Source: Natribaculum breve (GTDB taxonomy: Archaea > Halobacteriota > Halobacteria > Halobacteriales > Natrialbaceae). Taken from it: a DNA stretch of 64,000 bases. Below the pieces are notes generated by a model that was not told the origin of the DNA, did not search any database, and saw only the letters and a list, made by a program, of their open reading frames with translations. A program made the translations under genes and the position numbers. Shown in pieces: positions 17,919 through 26,713 of the stretch. Each line of letters opens with the position of its first letter. Position 1 is the first letter of the stretch. The stretch lies in contig NZ_CP095390.1 of assembly GCF_023008585.1 (NCBI RefSeq), positions 2,976,001-3,040,000 on the forward strand, written 5' to 3'.

Positions 17919-18185
17919 TCACGCGTCGGCCGCCGTCGACGCTGCTTCCGAACGCGTCTTCGAGACGCGAACGTCGCCCGAACTGTCGACCCGGACCGTG
18001 TATCCGTGGTACGCGAACGTCACCGACGCCCGTGCCCGTCCTCGAGTCGCCGACTCGATCAGCGACTCGAGAGCGTCGGTGTCGATGGTCTCGTGGAGTG
18101 GCGGGTGCAGTTCGGTCGAATCGACGCCCTCCCGGGCGGCGACCGTCTCGGCGATCGTCAACGCGAGTTCGTCCGTGTGGGACAT
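17919..18185 (-). CDS. HalOD1 output-domain protein
   Basis: An 88-residue single-domain protein with the HalOD1 pattern: N-terminal helix ELALTIAETVAAREG, LHPPLHETIDTDALESLI, then strand ASVTFAYHGYTVRVDSSGDVRV. HalOD1 is a haloarchaea-specific putative output domain of signal transduction proteins. Stand-alone copies are common and of unknown partner. It is convergent with the membrane protein gene at 17596. Confidence 0.82.
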   Translation of the reverse strand: MSHTDELALTIAETVAAREGVDSTELHPPLHETIDTDALESLIESATRGRARASVTFAYHGYTVRVDSSGDVRVSKTRSEAASTAADA

Positions 18186-18313
18186 AGCCGTCGGGCCAAC
18201 GTTCCCCCGTATAAATTCCGGTGATCGTACGCTGACGCCCGTCTATCGTGCGTCAGACACACGTACGATCGGTGATACGTTTCGGTGAAGACGACGGTCT
18301 CTGGTGCCACCGG

Positions 18314-19312
18314 TCACGTCGTCGCGACCAGCGCGTCCGGCGGACTCCCCGGCAGTTCGTCGCGGTCGTGGGGCGCGTCGAACTCGAGGTCGGGGCCGCG
18401 AGCGACGATCCGGTGAGGGTTTACGTCCGGGTGGGTGGTGTAGTAGTGTTCTTTGATGTGGTCCACGTGTACCGTCTCGGCGACGCCCGGCGTCTGGTAG
18501 AGGTCTCGCAGGTACGGCCAGAGGTGGTCGTACTCACGGATATACCGGACGTTACACATGAAGTGCGTGTGATAGACGTCGTCGAACCTGACGAGCGTGG
18601 TGAACATGGCGACGTCGGCTTCCGTCAGCCGGTCGCCCGCGAGGTACCGCTGGTCGGCGAGGACGTCGTCCCAGTGGTCCAGCGCCGAAAACAGGTCGTC
18701 TATCGCCTCGTCGTAGGGTTCCTGTTTCGTGGCGAACCCGGCCCTGTAGACGCCGTTGTTGATCGGCTCGTAGATCTCCTCGAGGATGCGATCGACGTCC
18801 TCGCGATAGCCTTCCGGATAGAGGTCGACGTCTCTCCTCGCGAGGTCCCCGAATGCAGTGTCGAACGTCCGCACGATCTCTTTCGACTCGTTGTTGACGA
18901 TCGTGTCCTCTTTCGTGTCCCAGAGGACCGGGACGGTCACGCGGCAGGTGGCGTCCGGGTCCGCCCGGACGTACAGTTCTCGCAGGTAGTCGGCGTCGTG
19001 AATGTGATCGCGGGTGCAACCGTCCTTCCCGGGTGTGAACTGCCAGCCGTCCTCGTCGCGGTACGGATCGACGACCGAGACCGAGATCGCGTCCTCGAGT
19101 CCGAGAAGCGAGCGGGCGATCAGGGTCCGGTGGGCCCACGGACAGGCGTAGGAAACGTAGAGGTGATATCGCCCCGCCTCGGGCTGGAACCTGGCGTCCG
19201 GTTCGTCCCGAATCCAGTCGCGAAACGGCGTCGCCTGGCGCTCGAACGCCCCCTCCTCGGTGGTCGCTTCGTACGCGTCGGTGCGCCACTCGCCGTCGAC
19301 GAGCATGTTCAT
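18314..19312 (-). CDS. Glutathione S-transferase family protein, Xi-class (glutathionyl-hydroquinone reductase-like)
   Basis: The 332-residue protein has the Xi-class signature LYVSYACPWAHRT with catalytic Cys57, GRYHLY and DEDGWQFTP upstream and downstream, and NNESKEIVR. The all-helical C-terminal domain carries DRLTEADVAMFTTLVRFD. Xi-class enzymes reduce glutathionyl-hydroquinones. Haloarchaea make gamma-glutamylcysteine rather than glutathione, so the thiol substrate probably differs. Start codon 19312 is used; ATG 19306 is possible. Confidence 0.88.
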   Translation of the reverse strand: MNMLVDGEWRTDAYEATTEEGAFERQATPFRDWIRDEPDARFQPEAGRYHLYVSYACPWAHRTLIARSLLGLEDAISVSVVDPYRDEDGWQFTPGKDGCTRDHIHDADYLRELYVRADPDATCRVTVPVLWDTKEDTIVNNESKEIVRTFDTAFGDLARRDVDLYPEGYREDVDRILEEIYEPINNGVYRAGFATKQEPYDEAIDDLFSALDHWDDVLADQRYLAGDRLTEADVAMFTTLVRFDDVYHTHFMCNVRYIREYDHLWPYLRDLYQTPGVAETVHVDHIKEHYYTTHPDVNPHRIVARGPDLEFDAPHDRDELPGSPPDALVATT

Positions 19313-19387
19313 AACCGGTCTAGGGAAAGCGGACCTAAAGGCACTCGCTAACACCGACGTTACCACCCCCGACGGGCGCAGCGTCGG

Positions 19388-20350
19388 TCACGCGAGGACG
19401 CTCGCACCCCAGTAGACGAACAGCAACGCGACGAGTGCGAGCCCCTCGAGTCGCGTCAGTCGTCGACCGGTCGCGAGCAGGACCGTCGCGAGCGCCGTCA
19501 GGACGAGCAGCCACGCCAGGCCGAGCAACGCGGTGGCGTCGACGCTCAGCGGCCGGATCAGCGCGGCGACGCCGAGGACGCCGAGCAGGTTGAAGACGTT
19601 CGAGCCGACGACGTTCCCCGCGACGATGGCGACCGCACCACGCCGTGCGGCCACGATCGACGTGGCGAGTTCCGGCAACGAGGTGCCGGCCGCGACCAGC
19701 GTCACGCCGACGAGCCACTCGGAGACGCCGGCGTCCAGGGCGAGCCGCGTCGCGGCGTCGACCAGCACCCGCCCGCCGAGGGCCACGAGCACCAGTCCGA
19801 CGAGGACGAGGCCGACGTCGACCCACGGCCTCGAGCGGGCGGTCGAATCGTCGTCGGCAGGGTCCCACCCGGCGGGTGCTGCCGTTCGATCGGCCGTCGC
19901 CCGGGCAGCGACGAAGAGCGCGCCGAGGTAGGCGACGAGCAGTCCGACGAGGAGCGCGCCCTCGAGGCGACCGATCGACAGGTCGGCGAGGACGGCGAGT
20001 GCCAGCGCGGTCGTCGCACCCATCGCGACGGCGTCCCGACGAACGAGGACGTTTCTGACCCTGAACGGGGCGATCACGGCGGCCCCGCCCAGGACGAGTC
20101 CGATGTTGAAGACGTTCGAGCCGACGACGTTGCCGACCGAGACGTCGGCCTGACCCTCGAGGGCGGCACCGATCGAGACGGCGAACTCGGGTGCCGAGGT
20201 GCCGAAGGCGACGACGGTCAACCCGACGACGAGCGGGGAGATCCCCGCCGACCTCGCGAGTTGCGACGCTCCCTCGACGAGCCATCGCGCGCCGAGCGCG
20301 AGCGCCGCCGCCCCGACTGCGAGCAACAGGACGTCGCCGACGATCGTCAC
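19388..20350 (-). CDS. Sodium/calcium exchanger family membrane protein (CaCA, YrbG-like)
   Basis: The 320-residue protein has about ten transmembrane helices and two inverted alpha-repeats: VVAFGTSAPEFAVSIGAAL with GNVVGSNVFNIGLVLG, and VAAGTSLPELATSIVAARR with GNVVGSNVFNLLGVLG. These are the ion-binding alpha motifs of K+-independent Na+/Ca2+ exchangers. It probably exports Ca2+ using the large Na+ gradient of a halophile. It is separated by about 75 bases from the convergent-side GST gene, on the same strand. Confidence 0.92.
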   Translation of the reverse strand: MTIVGDVLLLAVGAAALALGARWLVEGASQLARSAGISPLVVGLTVVAFGTSAPEFAVSIGAALEGQADVSVGNVVGSNVFNIGLVLGGAAVIAPFRVRNVLVRRDAVAMGATTALALAVLADLSIGRLEGALLVGLLVAYLGALFVAARATADRTAAPAGWDPADDDSTARSRPWVDVGLVLVGLVLVALGGRVLVDAATRLALDAGVSEWLVGVTLVAAGTSLPELATSIVAARRGAVAIVAGNVVGSNVFNLLGVLGVAALIRPLSVDATALLGLAWLLVLTALATVLLATGRRLTRLEGLALVALLFVYWGASVLA

Positions 20351-20407
20351 GAGGTGACGTACGCCGTCGGCAGGGAAAAACGTCGGCTGCTCGACGAGCG
20401 AAGGCGT

Positions 20408-20457
20408 CTATCTTTTTCAAGGAGAGAATCCCGGCGTTCACGGCGAGGCGGATGTCA
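20408..20457 (+). repeat. IS200/IS605-like right-end remnant, copy 1
   Basis: This 50-base stretch nearly matches 34376-34427. The shared core is GAGAATCCCGGCGTTCACGG followed by CGAG and GGATGTCA, forming an imperfect hairpin around TTCA. It resembles the right-end hairpin of haloarchaeal TnpB-type elements, but no transposase is present. Its final TCA is the complement of the TGA stop of the acyl-CoA ligase gene. Confidence 0.6.
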
Positions 20458-21993
20458 CTCGTCACCCCGGAGTTTGAATTTCTGGACCTTTCCACTGGGA
20501 TTTTTCGGCAACTCGTCGACGAAGTAGTACTCGCGGGGACGTTTGAAGTCGGCGAGGGCGTCGCTCTCGCGAAGATACTGGTCCAGGTCGTCTGCCGTCG
20601 CGTCGCCGACGACGTAGGCGACGACGCGTTCGCCCCACTCGTCGTCGGGTTCGCCGACGACGGCCGCCTCGAGGACGTCGGGGTGAGAGAACAGCACGTC
20701 TTCGACCTCGGTCGGGTAGACGTTCTCCCCGCCGGAGATGATCATGTCGTCCTTTCGGTCGACGACGTAGAGGTAGCCGTCGTCGTCGCGGTAGCCGAGA
20801 TCGCCCGTGTAGTACCACTCTTTTCCGTCGGCGTCGCGCAGCGAGTCCGCGGTCGCCTCCGGGCGATTCCAGTACTCGCGCATCGTACACGGACCCGCGA
20901 TGAGTACCTCGCCGACGTTCCCCCGATCGACGGTGGCGTGGGGGTCGGCACCCGGTTCGACGATCCGCAGGTCGTGGTTGAGCGCCGGCAGTCCCGCACA
21001 GCCCTGTTTGGAGAGTTGATCTTCCGGCGACTGGAACACGCCACACGGCCCGATTTCCGTCATGCCGTAGGCCTGGACGTAGTTCTCACAGAGGTGTTCC
21101 ATGCAGTCGTCGAGCACCCGTTCGGGCATCGGCGCAGCGCCGTACAGGCCGATACGCAGCGACGACGTGTCGGCGGCCGCGTCTTCGGCGGCCGTCGCGA
21201 GTGCGTTCCACGCCGTCGGCGCCGCAAACAGGATCGTCACGTCGTGGTCGTCGATCGCCTCGAGTGCCGCCTCGGGGTCGAACTCGTGGTGGATCACGTT
21301 GGTGGCTCCGCGGTGGACGCGGGTGAACAGCATGGCGTGGAGTTCGGCGCAGTGGTACAGCGGGAGAATCGAGAGCCCCACGTCGTGGCGGGTGATGTTC
21401 ATCTCGGCGACACACAGCAGGCTGTGTTCGATCATGTCGCGGTGTGCGTGGACGACGCCCTTCGGGCGGCCCGTCGTCCCGGAGGTGTAGATGAACGCGT
21501 AGACGTCGTCTTCCGCGACGTCCACGTCTGGTCGCTCCGGATCGCCGGACTCGAGGAGCGCGTAGAAATCCAGCGCGTAGTCGGGGACGTCCTCGTCGAC
21601 GTAGAGGTACGTCTCTACCGAGGACAGCGCCGAACGTGCGGCTTCGACGGCGTCGCGCGTCGCCGCCTCGAAGACGAGCGCGGTGGCCTCGGCGTCGTCG
21701 ACGATGTACTCGATCTCGTCGGCGGACAGTCGGAAGTTGAGCGGCGTGAACACGGCCCCGATCTTCGCACAGGCGTAGACGGTCAGTGCGATCTCGGAGC
21801 CGTTGTAGAGGACGGTCGCGACGCGGTCGCCTTTCGCGACGCCGGCGTCCCGGAGCGCGTTCGCCAGCCGGTTGACGCGGGCGTCGAACTCGTCGTACGT
21901 CCACCGTTGTCCCCGGTAGGGGTAGACGATCGCGTCGCGGTCTGGATGTCGTTTGGCGGTCAACTCCAGGGTTTCTCCGATCGTGGGATACAT
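20455..21993 (-). CDS. AMP-dependent acyl-CoA synthetase (fatty acid-CoA ligase family)
   Basis: A 512-residue adenylate-forming enzyme. It shows the P-loop-like YTSGTTGRPKG (about residue 170), AYGMTEIG, the hinge region YYTGDLGYRDDDGYLYVVDRK (about 385-405) and the C-terminal catalytic Lys in NPSGKVQKF. It activates a carboxylic acid to its CoA thioester. Divergent from an enoyl-CoA hydratase gene, it may feed a beta-oxidation-type pathway. The ATG at 21993 is chosen because a TATTAATAT box lies about 25 bases upstream; ATGs at 22008 and 22017 are alternatives. Confidence 0.9.
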   Translation of the reverse strand: MYPTIGETLELTAKRHPDRDAIVYPYRGQRWTYDEFDARVNRLANALRDAGVAKGDRVATVLYNGSEIALTVYACAKIGAVFTPLNFRLSADEIEYIVDDAEATALVFEAATRDAVEAARSALSSVETYLYVDEDVPDYALDFYALLESGDPERPDVDVAEDDVYAFIYTSGTTGRPKGVVHAHRDMIEHSLLCVAEMNITRHDVGLSILPLYHCAELHAMLFTRVHRGATNVIHHEFDPEAALEAIDDHDVTILFAAPTAWNALATAAEDAAADTSSLRIGLYGAAPMPERVLDDCMEHLCENYVQAYGMTEIGPCGVFQSPEDQLSKQGCAGLPALNHDLRIVEPGADPHATVDRGNVGEVLIAGPCTMREYWNRPEATADSLRDADGKEWYYTGDLGYRDDDGYLYVVDRKDDMIISGGENVYPTEVEDVLFSHPDVLEAAVVGEPDDEWGERVVAYVVGDATADDLDQYLRESDALADFKRPREYYFVDELPKNPSGKVQKFKLRGDE

Positions 21994-22015
21994 ACGCCAC
22001 GTATTCATATTCAGC

Positions 22016-22026
22016 ATATTAATACT
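22016..22026 (-). promoter_or_regulatory. TATA box of the acyl-CoA synthetase gene
   Basis: On the minus strand AGTATTAATAT lies about 23-33 bases upstream of the ATG at 21993. This supports that start over the two ATGs that overlap or touch the box. Confidence 0.5.
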
Positions 22027-22133
22027 GTGGTGGTTGTGACCGAATGACGTGGACTCTCGTCGACGCTCGGTTCGGACTCCGAAACCCGTCCAGTGACAAC
22101 GACTATCACGTCTCGAACTGAAATGCGACGACG

Positions 22134-22931
22134 ATGATCGACGGAACACGGTTCGACCAGCTTCACGTCGACCGGCGGGACGACGTCGTCCGGGCCCGGA
22201 TCGAGAGTACGAGTCGACTCAACGCGCTCGACCAGTCGCTGGCCGAGGAACTGCTCGAGTTCGCGATCGCCTGCGTCGAAGACGACTCGCTACGGTGTCT
22301 CGTCCTCACCGGATCGGACGAGGCCTTCTGTGCCGGCGCGGACGTCGCGGCGTGGGACGGCGACGAAAGCGACGGGGACGACGTTCGACGACTCGCGACG
22401 ACGCTCCACGACGCCATCGTCCAGTTACACGCGGCGGACGTCCCGCTCGTCGTCGGGGTAAACGGCGTCGCGGCGGGCGCGGGGTTCAGCCTCGCGCTCA
22501 CCGGCGACGTCGTCCTCGTCCACGAAGACGCTCGCCTCGAGTACGCCTACCCGCGTATCGGGTTGACCGGCGACGGCGGATCGACGTTCTTTCTCCCCCG
22601 TATCGTCGGGCTTCGACAGGCGAGAGAACTCGTACTGCTCGACGAACCGATCTCCCCCGAGCGGGCGGTCGACCTCGGACTGGCGACCGAAGTCGTCCCC
22701 GACGGGAGATTCGAGCAGCGGCTTTCGGACCTCTCCGATCGACTCGCGGGCGGGCCGACGCGGGCGTACGCCGCCACCAAGCGCCTGCTCACCCGTAGCT
22801 TCGAGCGGGGACTCGAAGCGCAACTCGCCGCCGAGACCGACGAAATCGCGACGGCCGCCCACAGCGAGGACTACCGTCGCGGGCACGCGGCGTTCTTCGA
22901 CGATCGCGATCCGGAGTTCGTCGGCGAGTGA
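22134..22931 (+). CDS. Enoyl-CoA hydratase/isomerase family protein
   Basis: The 265-residue crotonase-fold protein has LVLTGSDEAFCAGADVAAW and NGVAAGAGFSLALTGDVVL, which form the oxyanion hole. IGLTGDGGSTFFLPRIVGLRQARELVLL carries the usual catalytic-Glu region, here with a Gly-Asp-Gly-Gly substitution. Dimer and trimer helices lie at the C-terminus. It may be an isomerase or hydratase of beta-oxidation or aromatic-acid breakdown. It is divergent from the acyl-CoA synthetase gene, which suggests a shared pathway. Confidence 0.86.
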   Translation: MIDGTRFDQLHVDRRDDVVRARIESTSRLNALDQSLAEELLEFAIACVEDDSLRCLVLTGSDEAFCAGADVAAWDGDESDGDDVRRLATTLHDAIVQLHAADVPLVVGVNGVAAGAGFSLALTGDVVLVHEDARLEYAYPRIGLTGDGGSTFFLPRIVGLRQARELVLLDEPISPERAVDLGLATEVVPDGRFEQRLSDLSDRLAGGPTRAYAATKRLLTRSFERGLEAQLAAETDEIATAAHSEDYRRGHAAFFDDRDPEFVGE

Positions 22932-22999
22932 CGACGCGATCGCGACGCCGGCCCCGGCGAGGCCAAGCGCTTATGCCGTCCCGACGAACACTGCGGAGC

Positions 23000-24052
23000 A
23001 TGACCGAGGACGGCACGGGACACCGACAGAGCCGCCTCTTTACGACCGACGACGGCGAGTTCGACGCCGAGCGCGCCCGAGACGAGTCCCTCCCGGTCGA
23101 GGACGGCGAGGTCGTCGACACCGACGCCCTCGCGGACCACCAGACGTACCTCGAGGGGCGCGGGATCTACGACGAGCGCAATCGCGTGAACGACCTCACC
23201 GGCAAGGAGTGGAAGTACGCGACGAAGTCGGTGATCGCACAGCGGTATCCGCCCGACGTCCAGCACGACCTGCGCAGCGAGCACGGCGGCCAGAAGCCGC
23301 CGCGACTCTGTGCGGAGTTGATCGGGCGGTTCAGCAAGGCCGACGACACCGTCCTCGACCCGTTCGCCGGCGTCGGCGGGACCTTACTGGGCGCGAGTTT
23401 CTGCGAGCACGAGGGGACGGGTCTGCGCGAAGCCATCGGATTCGAGCGCAACGAACGCTGGATCGAGATCTACGAGGAGGTCCTCGAGCGGGAGAACGAC
23501 GAGCGACGGGCGCGGGGTGAACCGCCGCTTGCCCCACAGGACCTGCGCCACGGCGACTGCGCCGAGTTGATCGCGGACGTGCCCGCAGATTCGATCGACC
23601 TCCTGCTGACGGACGTCCCCTACTGGCACATGGACGAACTCGAGCAGACGCGCAACGAGGCCGCCACCCGGGAGAGCAAACTCGGCGCGTTCGGCGACGA
23701 GGCGGCGACGGGGAGCGAGGGAGCGGTCAGCGGCGACGCTGCGGGGACGAAAGCCGACTGGCTCGCGGACATGGCCGCGAAGTTCGAGCGGTTCACGACG
23801 GCGGTGAAACCGGAAGGGTATCTCGTTGTCTTCATCGGCGACATGTACCGCGAGCAGTCCTACGAGTTCCTCTCTGCCGACCTCGCCCGGGCGATCGAAG
23901 GCGCGGCACCGGTGACGCTCAAGGCGAACCTGATCTGGTACGATCCGACGAAAGACCTCCACGTCTACGGCTACCCGTTCTCGTTCGTTCCATCGATGGT
24001 CCACCAGAACGTGCTCGTCTTTCGCGTCGATGGCGATCGGTCGCCCGAGTAA
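23000..24052 (+). CDS. Orphan DNA methyltransferase (amino-methylating, N4/N6 type)
   Basis: A 350-residue methyltransferase with motif I DPFAGVGGT (about residue 120), where SAM binds, and catalytic motif IV TDVPYW (about residue 204). The N-terminal part contains NDLTGKEWKYATKSV and EHGGQKPP, segments I associate with solitary haloarchaeal methylases of the CTAG-modifying Zim kind. No restriction endonuclease gene is adjacent. The start at 23000 lies about 27-30 bases after a CTTATG box; ATG 22973 is an alternative. An RNA substrate cannot be excluded. Confidence 0.8.
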   Translation: MTEDGTGHRQSRLFTTDDGEFDAERARDESLPVEDGEVVDTDALADHQTYLEGRGIYDERNRVNDLTGKEWKYATKSVIAQRYPPDVQHDLRSEHGGQKPPRLCAELIGRFSKADDTVLDPFAGVGGTLLGASFCEHEGTGLREAIGFERNERWIEIYEEVLERENDERRARGEPPLAPQDLRHGDCAELIADVPADSIDLLLTDVPYWHMDELEQTRNEAATRESKLGAFGDEAATGSEGAVSGDAAGTKADWLADMAAKFERFTTAVKPEGYLVVFIGDMYREQSYEFLSADLARAIEGAAPVTLKANLIWYDPTKDLHVYGYPFSFVPSMVHQNVLVFRVDGDRSPE

Positions 24053-24256
24053 CGGTCAAGTCGGCCGTTCGGCGACGCCGACGTCGATCTCGACGAGAAA
24101 GGTCTGCCGTTCGAATGACGCGTCACACGGCCGTCTGACGCATCTTTATGACCGTTCGGTGCGTCGCCGTCGAACGGGCGCGCAGACTCGAAACGCGGTT
24201 TTCGTCCCCATCCTTCCCCCGGTCGCGCGCCTGGCACACTCTCCGAACGGCCGGTT

Positions 24257-24384
24257 CATACGGTCTGCTGTAGCTGTGTACCGGGGCAACCGCAGGCCAG
24301 TTCGCGGTCGCCCTGGTACTGACCTGCAGCGGCCGTATCAGTCTTACAACGGTCCGTATCAGTCCTACGGCGGTCCGTATCAGT
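24257..24384. repeat. Palindromic intergenic element with ATACGG ends, copy 2
   Basis: This part of the 359-base gap between the methyltransferase and trkA-like genes starts CATACGGTCTGCTGT. It ends with three tandem units containing GGCCGTATCAGTC, CGGTCCGTATCAGTC and CGGTCCGTATCAGTC, the first about 21 bases apart from the next. Its left end closely matches copy 1 at 3929. The gap holds no convincing gene. Confidence 0.6.
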
Positions 24385-24411
24385 CCCACCGAACCGCAGT
24401 CCCACCTCGGA

Positions 24412-25074
24412 TCAGGAGTTCGCCGGCAACAGCGCCGCCCGAACCTCGTCGACGCTCTCGGTCTCGGCGACGACCGCGACCTCGTCTCCGGCCGCCAGTT
24501 CGGTTCCCGGCAGCGGGATCGTCAGCGGTTCGTACTCGTGTCCGTGCGCGTAGATCCGCGCGGAATCCGGCAACTCGAGTTCGCTCATGCGCTTGCCGAC
24601 GGCCGGCGACCCGTCTTTGATCTGGAGGACGGTCAGTTGCAGGTTCGCCGCGAGGTCGGTGACGACGTTGAAGTCACCGCCGAGCAGCGCCGTCTTCGCG
24701 CCCGCCGCACCCAGCCGTTCGGGGTAGACGATCTCGTCGACCTCGTCGGCGTACTTCTCGTAGATCTCCTCGCGGTAGTCCTCGTCGATGCGCAGGACGG
24801 TCCGACAGCCGTAGTGGTTCCCGACCATGCAGGCGGCGAAGTTGACGTTGAGGTCGGGCGTGAACGCACCGATGGCGTCCGCGTCGTCGATCCCCGCCTC
24901 GAGGAGGACGTCCTCGTCGTCTCCGTCGCCCTGGACCGCCGGGAACCCGTCGGTCTCGATGCGATCGATGCGGTCGACGTCGTTGTCGACGACGACGACC
25001 TCGTGGCCCTCCTTGCCCAGGATGCGGACCGTCCGTGAGCCGACGCGACCGTAACCCACGATAACGAACTTCAT
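24412..25074 (-). CDS. TrkA-type potassium channel regulatory protein (RCK domains)
   Basis: The 220-residue protein starts MKFVIVGYGRVGSRTV, the GxGxxG nucleotide-binding loop of an RCK_N (KTN) domain with VVVDNDVDRI after the second strand. An RCK_C domain follows from about residue 140 (LTVLQIKDGSPAVGKRMSELELP). Such proteins gate Trk or Ktr potassium uptake in response to NAD(H) or other nucleotides. No transmembrane partner is adjacent. The ATG at 25074 is chosen because the fold begins immediately there. Confidence 0.92.
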   Translation of the reverse strand: MKFVIVGYGRVGSRTVRILGKEGHEVVVVDNDVDRIDRIETDGFPAVQGDGDDEDVLLEAGIDDADAIGAFTPDLNVNFAACMVGNHYGCRTVLRIDEDYREEIYEKYADEVDEIVYPERLGAAGAKTALLGGDFNVVTDLAANLQLTVLQIKDGSPAVGKRMSELELPDSARIYAHGHEYEPLTIPLPGTELAAGDEVAVVAETESVDEVRAALLPANS

Positions 25075-25203
25075 GACGTGTGGGTACACTCGCCTCAGTG
25101 AAATACGTTCACGTTCGAATACGTTCACGTTCGTCCTATCCTGCGTTCGCTCCATCGTCGGAGTTCGGTCCCGGTTATCGTTACCGCCGCACGAGAGATC
25201 GAG

Positions 25204-25224
25204 AAACGTTTGAATGGGTGGTGT
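25204..25224 (+). repeat. ORB-like box 1, downstream of orc1/cdc6
   Basis: AAACGTTTGAATGGGTGGTG followed by T, identical to the boxes at 27015 and 27164. It lies about 30 bases beyond the stop of the orc1/cdc6 gene, on the opposite side of the gene from the other boxes. Confidence 0.7.
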
Positions 25225-25256
25225 GTGGGGCGGTCCCTACCGACTACGCTCGAGGG

Positions 25257-26495
25257 TCACAAAAGGCCCTGCGCTGCCGCGTTCTGCCGGAGCGATTCCA
25301 GGTCCAGTTCGCCGCTCATGTGTAAGTTCTCGAGCGTCGAGAGGGCCGCGTCGATCGGCACGTCGATTTCGTACTCGTAGTAGATTCCGCCGCCTCTGCC
25401 CTCGTTTCGTTTCGTTCGATCGAGGATGCCGAGCATGGAGAGTTCGGCGAGGTGGTTGTGGAACGCTCTGCCGCCGAGTGGGTCGCGATCGGTCGCGACC
25501 GCGAGGTCGTGGTACTGCTCGTAGAGTTGTTGCTTCTGGAAGGGAACCTGTGAGGAATCGGCGACGGTCGACGTGACCACGGCCAGGAGGGTGAGATGCC
25601 CGTGTGAGGTCAGATCTTTCATGCTCTCTTCGATCCGTTGTTTCTCGAGGAGCTGTTTCGCCTCGCGGACGTGATCTTCGGTCACGACCGGATCGTTCCG
25701 TCGCCGGGCCAGATCGCCCGCCTCGAGGAGCAAGTCGAGCCCCTGACGAGCGCTCCCCTTGTCCTGTGCCGCGAACGCCGCACACAGCGGGACGACGTCG
25801 CCCTCGAGGATGTCGTCTTTGAACGCCAGCGCGGCGCGTTTCTCGAGGATGTTCTGGAGGTCGGTCGCGTCGTACGGCGGAAAGTGTAACTCGCGCTCAC
25901 AGAGGGTGTCCTCGACGCGCGGATCGAGTTTCTCGCGGTACTTGAAGTCGTTACTGATGCCGATGATCCCGATGCGGGCGCGGTCGATCTTCTCGTTGCT
26001 CCGGGCGCGCGGCAGCTGGTAGAGGATCGAGTCGTCGTCTCCGATGTAATCGACCTCGTCCAGGACGATCAGGATCGTCCCGCCGATCCGGTCGAGTTCC
26101 GTCCACAGTTTTTCGTAGACGGCGTTGAGCGGGTACCCGGTACGGCTGATCTGGTCTGACGGCCCACGGAAGGTGTTGACGAGTTCGACGGCCACTCGAT
26201 AGCTACTGGTCAGATCCTCGCAGTTGAGATAGACCGTCGTGACCGTGAGGTCGTCGTACTGTCGTGCGTCCTCCTCGAGGTGATGCAGGAGATACTTCGT
26301 GACTGCCGTCTTCCCGACGCCGGTCTTCCCGTAGAGAAAGATGTTCCGTGGCTGTGAGCCGTTGATGACGGGCTGAAGGTACGCGGTGTACTGCTCGAGC
26401 TCGGCGTCGCGTTCCTCGAGCGACTCGGGCTGATAGTCGTCGTGGAGGACGTTCTCGTCCTCGAAGATGGCTTCAGACCGCTCGAAGAGAGTCAT
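25257..26495 (-). CDS. Orc1/Cdc6-family replication initiator
   Basis: The 412-residue AAA+ initiator has Walker A GKTGVGKT (residues 56-63), Walker B LIVLDEVD (about 141-148), a sensor region IGIIGISNDF with sensor-2-like RVEDTLCERELHFPPY, and a C-terminal winged-helix domain (about 310-400) for DNA recognition. Archaeal Orc1/Cdc6 binds origin recognition boxes and loads MCM. It directly borders a repeat-rich region with five similar boxes, so it is probably the cognate initiator. A TATA-like GGCTTATTACC at 26517-26527 implies a leaderless mRNA. Confidence 0.95.
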   Translation of the reverse strand: MTLFERSEAIFEDENVLHDDYQPESLEERDAELEQYTAYLQPVINGSQPRNIFLYGKTGVGKTAVTKYLLHHLEEDARQYDDLTVTTVYLNCEDLTSSYRVAVELVNTFRGPSDQISRTGYPLNAVYEKLWTELDRIGGTILIVLDEVDYIGDDDSILYQLPRARSNEKIDRARIGIIGISNDFKYREKLDPRVEDTLCERELHFPPYDATDLQNILEKRAALAFKDDILEGDVVPLCAAFAAQDKGSARQGLDLLLEAGDLARRRNDPVVTEDHVREAKQLLEKQRIEESMKDLTSHGHLTLLAVVTSTVADSSQVPFQKQQLYEQYHDLAVATDRDPLGGRAFHNHLAELSMLGILDRTKRNEGRGGGIYYEYEIDVPIDAALSTLENLHMSGELDLESLRQNAAAQGLL

Positions 26496-26516
26496 TATCT
26501 GCTAACTATCCAACGT

Positions 26517-26527
26517 GGTAATAAGCC
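26517..26527 (-). promoter_or_regulatory. TATA box of orc1/cdc6
   Basis: The minus-strand sequence GGCTTATTACC lies about 22-32 bases upstream of the initiator ATG at 26495. It lies between the gene and the 22 bp array that begins at 26561, so the array is directly promoter-proximal. Confidence 0.5.
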
Positions 26528-26560
26528 CGTTGATGCGAACGTTACGAACGATTCGTTCGT

Positions 26561-26713
26561 TTCGTTCGATAGTGCGTGTGATCCGTTCGATGGTGTAGGG
26601 TGGTCCGTTCGATGATGAGGGTCAGTTCGTTCGATAGGGTAGGGCGGTTCGTACGATGGTGCAGGGTGGTTCGTACGATGATGAAGGGCGGTTCGTTCGA
26701 TGATGAGGGGTGA
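26561..26713 (+). repeat. Seven-unit 21-22 bp direct-repeat array in the origin
   Basis: Units start at 26561, 26582, 26604, 26626, 26648, 26670 and 26692. The first is 21 bases, the rest exactly 22. The consensus is TTCGTTCGATGATGNAGGGN plus two more bases, with TCC or GTA variants. The spacing of two helical turns places all units on one DNA face. The array resembles iterons and lies 66 bases from the initiator start. Confidence 0.85.

Noticed and set aside
17920..18240. Plus-strand frames overlapping the HalOD1 gene
   Set aside because: They are shadows of the minus-strand gene, with Arg/Ser-rich composition and no family match.
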